From Streptomyces sp. NRRL WC-3549 (GTDB taxonomy: Bacteria; Actinomycetota; Actinomycetes; Streptomycetales; Streptomycetaceae): a stretch of DNA of 9,515 nt. Shown here one piece after another: positions 6,055 through 9,515 of the stretch. Where the stretch lies: the NCBI RefSeq assembly GCF_000721935.1, contig NZ_KL585437.1, positions 72,842 to 82,356 on the forward strand, in the 5' to 3' direction. Within the stretch, counting starts at the first letter, position 1; every line of letters starts with the position of its first letter. The notes below the pieces were generated by a model. It was not told where the DNA came from. It did no database searches and saw only the letters and a program-made list of their open reading frames with translations. The translations under genes and the position numbers were made by a program.

Positions 6055-7257
6055 TCAGTTGTCGTCCTCGTCGATCAGGAACCCGCGCATCGGCGACGGC
6101 GCCTGCTGCATCGGCTGCGGCGCCTGCGGCCGCACCGGTGCCATCGGCTGCGTCATCGCGGGCGACATCTGCTGCTGCCCGCCGTACGACGGCGCGCCAC
6201 CCATCGACTGGTTGCCGGCACCCATCTGCTGGTTGCCGTGACCACCGTGGTTGCTGCCCATGGAGTGCCCCATGGCGCCCGCACCGGCCGGAGCCAGCGA
6301 GGGCGACGGCGGCAGGGAAGCGGCGGCGGGCGTACGCGGCGGAGCCAGCGAGTCGTCGGCCTGGGTCTCCAGCTGGCGCAGCTGGCTCTCCAGGTACGAC
6401 TTCAGGCGGGTCCGGTACTCGCGCTCGAAGCCCCGCAGGTCCTCGACCTTGCGCTCCAGCGTCGCGCGGGCCGACTCCAGCGAGCCCATCGCCACGCGGT
6501 GCTTCTCCTGCGCGTCCCGCTCCAGCGCGTCCGCCTTGGCACGCGCGTCACGCTCGAGACCCTCGGCACGGCTGCGCGCCTCGCCGACGATCTTGTTGGC
6601 CTCGGAACGGGCCTCCGCGATCGCCTGGTCGGCGGTCTGCTGGGCGAGGGAGAGGACACGGGCGGCGCTGTCGCCACCGGGGCCCTGACCGGGCTGCTGC
6701 ATCTGCTGCTGCATCTGCGGCGGCATCTGCTGCTGCTGTTGCGGGGCGTGGCCGCCGGGGCCGCCCATCGGGCCGCCCATGGGACCGCCCTGCATCGGGC
6801 CGGGACCGTGCGGGCCCTGCGGGCCGGGGCCGTGACCGCCCTGCGGGCCGCCCATGGGACCGCCCTGGGGACCGTGACCGCCCTGGGGACCGTGACCACC
6901 CTGGGGACCGTGACCGCTGGGACCGGCAGGCAGCTGCGGAGCGCCACCGGGCAGCTGGGGGGGACCCATCTGCGGGGGCTGCTGCTGCACCGGCGGGCCC
7001 GATATGGCGGCGGGCACCGGGGCACCGGGCCGTTCCTGCTGCTCCGGTGGTTTACGCATACCCTGCTGTTGGTTCTGCGCCGCCGCGCGCGTGGCGGCGG
7101 CCAGCTTGGCACGCAGGTCCTCGTTCTCACGGAGCAGACGGGTCAGTTCCGCCTCGACCTCGTCGAGAAAGGCATCGACCTCGTCCTCGTCATAGCCTTC
7201 TCGGAGGCGGACGGTCGTGAACTGCTTGTTCCGCACGTCCTCGGGGGTCAACGGCAT
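6055..7257 (-). CDS. divIVA: DivIVA polar-growth / cell-division scaffold protein
   Basis: A 400-residue coiled-coil protein that marks hyphal tips and recruits the cell-wall synthesis machinery; in Streptomyces it is essential and drives branching. The N-terminus MPLTPEDVRNKQFTTVRLRE is the conserved membrane-curvature-binding domain. A first coiled coil spans about 22-60 (EDEVDAFLDEVEAELTRLLR). Residues about 61-195 form a Pro/Gly/Gln/His-rich linker with three exact GHGPQG units (115-132) and PMGG repeats, then a polyglutamine/Met-Gln stretch (172-188). The second coiled coil runs from about 197 to 300. A Ser/Pro- and Gly/Gln/Met-rich tail ends in FLIDEDDN. The ATG at 7255-7257 has GAGGTG eight bases upstream. 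It is the last gene of the leftward division group, 49 bases after ylmG. Actinobacterial homologues are serine/threonine-kinase substrates; the site cannot be read from this sequence. Confidence 0.98.
   Translation of the reverse strand: MPLTPEDVRNKQFTTVRLREGYDEDEVDAFLDEVEAELTRLLRENEDLRAKLAAATRAAAQNQQQGMRKPPEQQERPGAPVPAAISGPPVQQQPPQMGPPQLPGGAPQLPAGPSGHGPQGGHGPQGGHGPQGGPMGGPQGGHGPGPQGPHGPGPMQGGPMGGPMGGPGGHAPQQQQQMPPQMQQQMQQPGQGPGGDSAARVLSLAQQTADQAIAEARSEANKIVGEARSRAEGLERDARAKADALERDAQEKHRVAMGSLESARATLERKVEDLRGFEREYRTRLKSYLESQLRQLETQADDSLAPPRTPAAASLPPSPSLAPAGAGAMGHSMGSNHGGHGNQQMGAGNQSMGGAPSYGGQQQMSPAMTQPMAPVRPQAPQPMQQAPSPMRGFLIDEDDN
6863..6916 (-). repeat. 18-bp tandem repeat in the divIVA linker
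   Basis: Three consecutive 18-bp copies (6863-6880, 6881-6898, 6899-6916; unit CCCTGGGGACCGTGACCG on the plus strand) differ by a single base. They encode GHGPQG three times. Partly related units (CCCATGGGACCGCCCTG and similar) continue on both sides. Near-identity at the DNA level points to recent slippage or recombination. Confidence 0.9.
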
Positions 7258-7306
7258 CTCTTCTTCACCTCTACGTAGTCGTCGGCAGTCGGCAAGACCG
7301 TATCGT

Positions 7307-7603
7307 TCACACGCTGCTCGCTAGCTTGCCCACGATGCTGAGCAGAATGTAGACGATGATCATCAGAACGAAGAAGGACAGGTCAAGTGCCACGCCCCCG
7401 AGACGCAACGGCGGTATGAACCGCCGCAGAAGCTTCAGCGGTGGATCGGTGACAGTGTAAGTGCCCTCCAGAACGACCACCATCGCCTTGCCGGGCCGCC
7501 ATGAACGTGCGAACTGGAAGACGTAGTCCATGACCAGTCGGAAGATCAGCACGATGAGGAAACACATCAGCGCGATATAGACCACATCCAGTGCGACGCC
7601 CAT
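7307..7603 (-). CDS. ylmG: YggT-family membrane protein (YlmG)
   Basis: A 98-residue inner-membrane protein. Two hydrophobic segments are visible at about 6-27 (DVVYIALMCFLIVLIFRLVM) and 73-91 (LDLSFFVLMIIVYILLSIV). Between them lies the family motif TDPPLKLLRRFIPPLRLGG (52-70). Length and layout match YggT/YlmG proteins, encoded next to sepF across Gram-positive bacteria and cyanobacteria. The biochemical role is unsettled; links to division, chromosome distribution and membrane organisation have been proposed. The ATG at 7603 is preceded by GAGGGA ten bases upstream. It lies 89 bases after sepF and 49 before divIVA. The gap from sepF contains two identical hairpins. Confidence 0.94.
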   Translation of the reverse strand: MGVALDVVYIALMCFLIVLIFRLVMDYVFQFARSWRPGKAMVVVLEGTYTVTDPPLKLLRRFIPPLRLGGVALDLSFFVLMIIVYILLSIVGKLASSV

Positions 7604-7639
7604 GTCCCGCGCTTCCCTCTCCCCTGGCTTTCGTCAGCT

Positions 7640-7673
7640 CCGGCCTCCCGGCCGGCACCGGCCTCCCGGCCGG
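7640..7673 (-). repeat. Twin identical GNRA-loop hairpins between sepF and ylmG
   Basis: The 16-base unit CCGGCCTCCCGGCCGG occurs twice with an 18-base period (7640-7655 and 7658-7673). On the transcribed minus strand each unit reads CCGGCC-GGGA-GGCCGG, a 6-bp stem capped by a GGGA (GNRA-type) tetraloop. Both lie in the 89-base sepF-ylmG gap, and no U-run follows. Possible roles are partial termination, mRNA processing or stability control, or a protein-binding site. Confidence 0.8.
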
Positions 7674-7692
7674 GTGGTTCCCATGTCGTGTC

Positions 7693-8304
7693 TCAGCTCT
7701 GGTTGAAGAACCCGCCCTCTGCGATGCGGGCCTTGTCCTCCGCCGTGACATCGACGTTAGCAGGCGACAACAGGAACACCTTCTGCGTCACTCGCTCAAT
7801 GCTGCCATGGAGACCGAAGACGAGTCCCGCGGCAAAGTCGACAAGTCGCTTCGCGTCGGTGTCGTCCATCTCCGTGAGGTTCATGATCACCGGAGTGCCC
7901 TCGCGGAAGTGTTCCCCGATGGTACGGGCCTCGTTGTACGTCCGGGGGTGCAGCGTGGTGATGCGGTAGGGCTCCCGCTCGGACACGACCTTGGGCATGA
8001 TCACCGGTGCGTTCTTCTCCAGGTTCGGTCGGTCTGGTGTGATGGATGCCACGGGTGCGATCCGGGCGGGTCGCCCGCTGTCCGCCGGCAGCTGAACCGG
8101 CTCGCGCGGTGCGGGCGGCTGCACCGTCCGCACCGGTTCGTCGCGCTCCCGCTCCACCTGATGCGCGGGCTGGTGCCGCCGCCGGTCGCGCTCGGGCTCC
8201 GGCTCGGGTTCGAATTCGTCGTCGGGGTCGAACCCCGGACCGTCGTACCCATCGTCCTCCACGAGGCCGAGGTAGACCGCCATCTTGCGCATCGCGCCGG
8301 CCAT
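7693..8304 (-). CDS. sepF: Cell division protein SepF
   Basis: A 203-residue protein that tethers FtsZ polymers to the membrane and supports Z-ring assembly. The N-terminal [17 protein letters not shown] is the predicted amphipathic membrane-binding helix. Residues about 17-95 are an acidic, proline- and arginine-rich disordered linker ([12 protein letters not shown] and others). The compact SepF domain spans about 96-187: [60 protein letters not shown] and [21 protein letters not shown] short tail ends GGFFNQS. ATG 8302-8304 has GGAGG nine bases upstream; Met5 and Met8 are later in-frame options without a better ribosome-binding site. In actinobacteria lacking FtsA and ZipA, SepF is the main FtsZ anchor. 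It lies between ylmE (128-base gap) and ylmG. Confidence 0.97.
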   Translation of the reverse strand: MAGAMRKMAVYLGLVEDDGYDGPGFDPDDEFEPEPEPERDRRRHQPAHQVERERDEPVRTVQPPAPREPVQLPADSGRPARIAPVASITPDRPNLEKNAPVIMPKVVSEREPYRITTLHPRTYNEARTIGEHFREGTPVIMNLTEMDDTDAKRLVDFAAGLVFGLHGSIERVTQKVFLLSPANVDVTAEDKARIAEGGFFNQS

Positions 8305-8432
8305 GCTCCGAGTCCTCCGCTCTGTGGTGGATCGGCATTCGCGTCACCAAGTGCCCGAGATCCACTCCGGTCTTGTCCGCGTCGGGCGGCAATGACCATA
8401 TTTTCTGCTGTGGTCCGACTTGCTTCGCGACG
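8305..8432 (-). promoter_or_regulatory. ylmE-sepF intergenic region with inverted repeat and possible -10 box
   Basis: This 128-base gap is long for a group otherwise spaced 3-89 bases. GTGGATC (8327-8333) and GATCCAC (8359-8365) form a 7-bp inverted repeat with a 25-base centre. A locally A/T-rich stretch on the minus strand (GAAAATATGG, about 8396-8405) contains TATGGT (8395-8400), matching TAnnnT; no good -35 hexamer lies 16-18 bases upstream. A sepF-proximal internal promoter is plausible but weakly supported. Confidence 0.3.
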
Positions 8433-9152
8433 TTACCCGAGCCGGGGTCGGTCTCCGAGTACCGCCGTACCGACGCGTACATGTGTCGCTCCGGCCGCCA
8501 CGGCGTCCTCGAGATCCCCGCTCATCCCTGCGGAAACCATGTTCGCAGCAGGATGGTTCGCGCGCAGGCGGGACGAGAATTCCATCAGCCGGTCGAAGGC
8601 GGCCCGTTGGCGACCCGCGTACGGACCGGCCAGCGGGGCCACGGTCATCAGGCCGTCGAGCCGCAGCCCCGGAGCGGCCTCCACCGCGGCGGCCAACTCC
8701 TCGATCGCGTCGGGCGCGACGCCTCCCCGGCCACCGCGCTCGCCGCTCTCCGCGTCCAGGGCCACCTGAAGGAGACAGCCCAGTTCGCGGCCGCGCCGCT
8801 CGGCCGCCGCCGAGAGGGCGGAGACCAGCTTGACCCGGTCGACCGACTGTACGACATCGGCATAACCAACCACAGAACGGACCTTGTTGGTCTGCAGCTG
8901 TCCGACGAAATGCCACGTGAGCGACAGATCCGCGCAGGCGGCGGCCTTCGGTGCCGCGTCCTGGTCACGGTTCTCCGCCACATGACGCACACCGAGTTCG
9001 TGCAGGATCCGCACATCGTCCGCGGGATAGGTCTTGGTGACCACGATGAGGGTCACCTCGTCACGCCCACGTCCGGCCGAGGCGCAGGCGGAGGCGATGC
9101 GAGCCTCCACCCGCGCGAGGTTCGCGGTGAGTTGATCCTTACGGTCCGTCAT
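8433..9152 (-). CDS. ylmE: YggS/YlmE-family pyridoxal-phosphate homeostasis protein (PLPBP)
   Basis: A 239-residue single-domain protein with the fold of alanine racemase's N-terminal barrel. It binds pyridoxal 5'-phosphate without known catalysis and helps control free PLP and amino-acid pools. Family motifs are in order: VTLIVVTKTYPADDVR (33-48) with the PLP-binding Lys40, HVAENRDQ (57-64), LTWHFVGQLQTNK (78-90), VQSVDR (101-106), LDGLMTVAP (165-173), SAGMSGDLEDAVAAGATHVR (207-226) and VGTAVLGDR (227-235). Length is normal for the family. Position 59-63 reads AENRD where many homologues have GENRV, a modest variation. The ATG start (9150-9152) lies three bases after the pgeF stop codon, with only a weak ribosome-binding site (GGACGGATAGGG), so translational coupling to pgeF is likely. 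ylmE sits between ftsZ and sepF in most Gram-positive genomes, but its link to division is not understood. Confidence 0.96.
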   Translation of the reverse strand: MTDRKDQLTANLARVEARIASACASAGRGRDEVTLIVVTKTYPADDVRILHELGVRHVAENRDQDAAPKAAACADLSLTWHFVGQLQTNKVRSVVGYADVVQSVDRVKLVSALSAAAERRGRELGCLLQVALDAESGERGGRGGVAPDAIEELAAAVEAAPGLRLDGLMTVAPLAGPYAGRQRAAFDRLMEFSSRLRANHPAANMVSAGMSGDLEDAVAAGATHVRVGTAVLGDRPRLG

Positions 9153-9155
9153 GCC

Positions 9156-9515
9156 CTATCCGTCCAGCCAGACGTAGCCCGCGAGCCGGCCCGTGGTGCG
9201 GTCGCGTCGGTACGAGAAGTGGTCGCCGGACTCCCGGGTGCAGAACGGCGAGCTGTGCCGCTCCCGTACCCCGAGGGCCTCCAACTGCGCGTGGACCCCG
9301 GCGGTGACGTCCACGGCCGGGGTGCCCCAGGACGTGGTCGCCCACGACTCCGGGACGGAACGGGCCACTTCGGCCCGCATGGCCTCGGGGACCTCGTAGC
9401 AGCGGCCGCAGACCGACGGCCCGGTGTGCGCCACGATCCGGGACGGTTCGGCGCCGAGCGCGACCATGGCCTCGACGGCTGCCGGGACGACCCCCGCCAC
9501 CAGGCCCGGCCGGCC
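9156..9515 (-). CDS. pgeF: PgeF/YlmD (YfiH) family protein, C-terminal part (cut by window edge)
   Basis: The last 119 residues are visible, reading in from the right edge with GRPGLVAGVVPAAVEAMVAL; family members have the metal-associated HAGW/HAGR segment here, and its His lies just outside. Conserved features seen: IVAHTGPSVCGRCYEV, the VDVTAGVHAQLEALGV helix, and the C-terminal CTRESGDHFSYRRDRTTGRL, matching the family's 'CT...FFSYRR...TGR' ending. Formerly called laccase or polyphenol oxidase (multicopper-like). Family members have since been described as purine-nucleoside-acting enzymes and, as PgeF, as editors of wrongly built peptidoglycan precursors; which activity applies here cannot be decided. 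The gene is expected to follow ftsZ directly. Its stop is three bases before ylmE. Confidence 0.94.
   Translation of the reverse strand, partial: GRPGLVAGVVPAAVEAMVALGAEPSRIVAHTGPSVCGRCYEVPEAMRAEVARSVPESWATTSWGTPAVDVTAGVHAQLEALGVRERHSSPFCTRESGDHFSYRRDRTTGRLAGYVWLDG

Noticed and set aside
6238..7278. A long plus-strand frame antisense to divIVA with GTVTALGTVT repeats
   Set aside because: The repeats are the reverse reading of the divIVA 18-bp units, and DivIVA is clearly recognised on the other strand.
8327..8365. A WhiG-type promoter before sepF, from GCCGATCC on the minus strand
   Set aside because: Only six of eight -10 bases match and no TAAA-like -35 lies 14-16 bases upstream.
1..9515. 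A previously undescribed defence, mobile or biosynthetic system
   Set aside because: Every substantial coding region belongs to a known core family in its usual actinobacterial gene order, composition is uniform, and there are no mobility genes, att-like flanks or orphan operons.

Overview
The window is very GC-rich and its codons almost always end in G or C. It carries the conserved actinobacterial block downstream of ftsZ, including a DivIVA with the large Gly/Pro/Gln insert typical of Streptomyces. I read it as a Streptomyces (or close relative) chromosomal core region. It shows no sign of being an accessory island: I found no integrase, transposase, phage gene, tRNA gene, CRISPR array or toxin gene.

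Layout, right to left along the minus strand. First comes the 3' end of pgeF/ylmD, then ylmE (yggS family), sepF, ylmG (yggT family) and divIVA, all reading leftward. This is the division and polar-growth tail of the dcw cluster; ftsZ would be expected just beyond the right edge. It ends in a strong hairpin followed by a U-run. Between divIVA and ileS lies about 400 bases without a gene. It holds the ileS terminator, a degenerate tandem array of CCTCTCC units, a hairpin-rich element that resembles a dispersed Streptomyces intergenic repeat, and the divIVA terminator.

ileS reads rightward, convergent with divIVA. A complete T-box riboswitch precedes it, and its architecture predicts translational control: the same CCCTCC tract can pair with the T-box side (antisequestrator) or with the ileS Shine-Dalgarno (sequestrator). 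The synthetase has GAHH where most class I enzymes have HIGH. This GXHH swap has been linked to high-level mupirocin resistance.

Divergent from ileS, a leftward group runs traR/dksA-like gene, lspA and the start of an rluD-like pseudouridine synthase. The DksA-like protein has a lysine/threonine/alanine-rich tail, two plausible starts and a zinc finger lacking its fourth cysteine. lspA has a repeat-containing N-terminal extension and a possible Shine-Dalgarno-masking hairpin. A perfect 21-bp stem separates lspA from rluD, which may be transcribed as a leaderless message.

I see no undescribed multi-gene system here. The points worth a second look are regulatory (the T-box, twin GNRA-loop hairpins between sepF and ylmG, the lspA hairpin, the lspA/rluD boundary) and protein-level (the IleRS motif swap, the altered DksA zinc finger, the repeat-built DivIVA linker).
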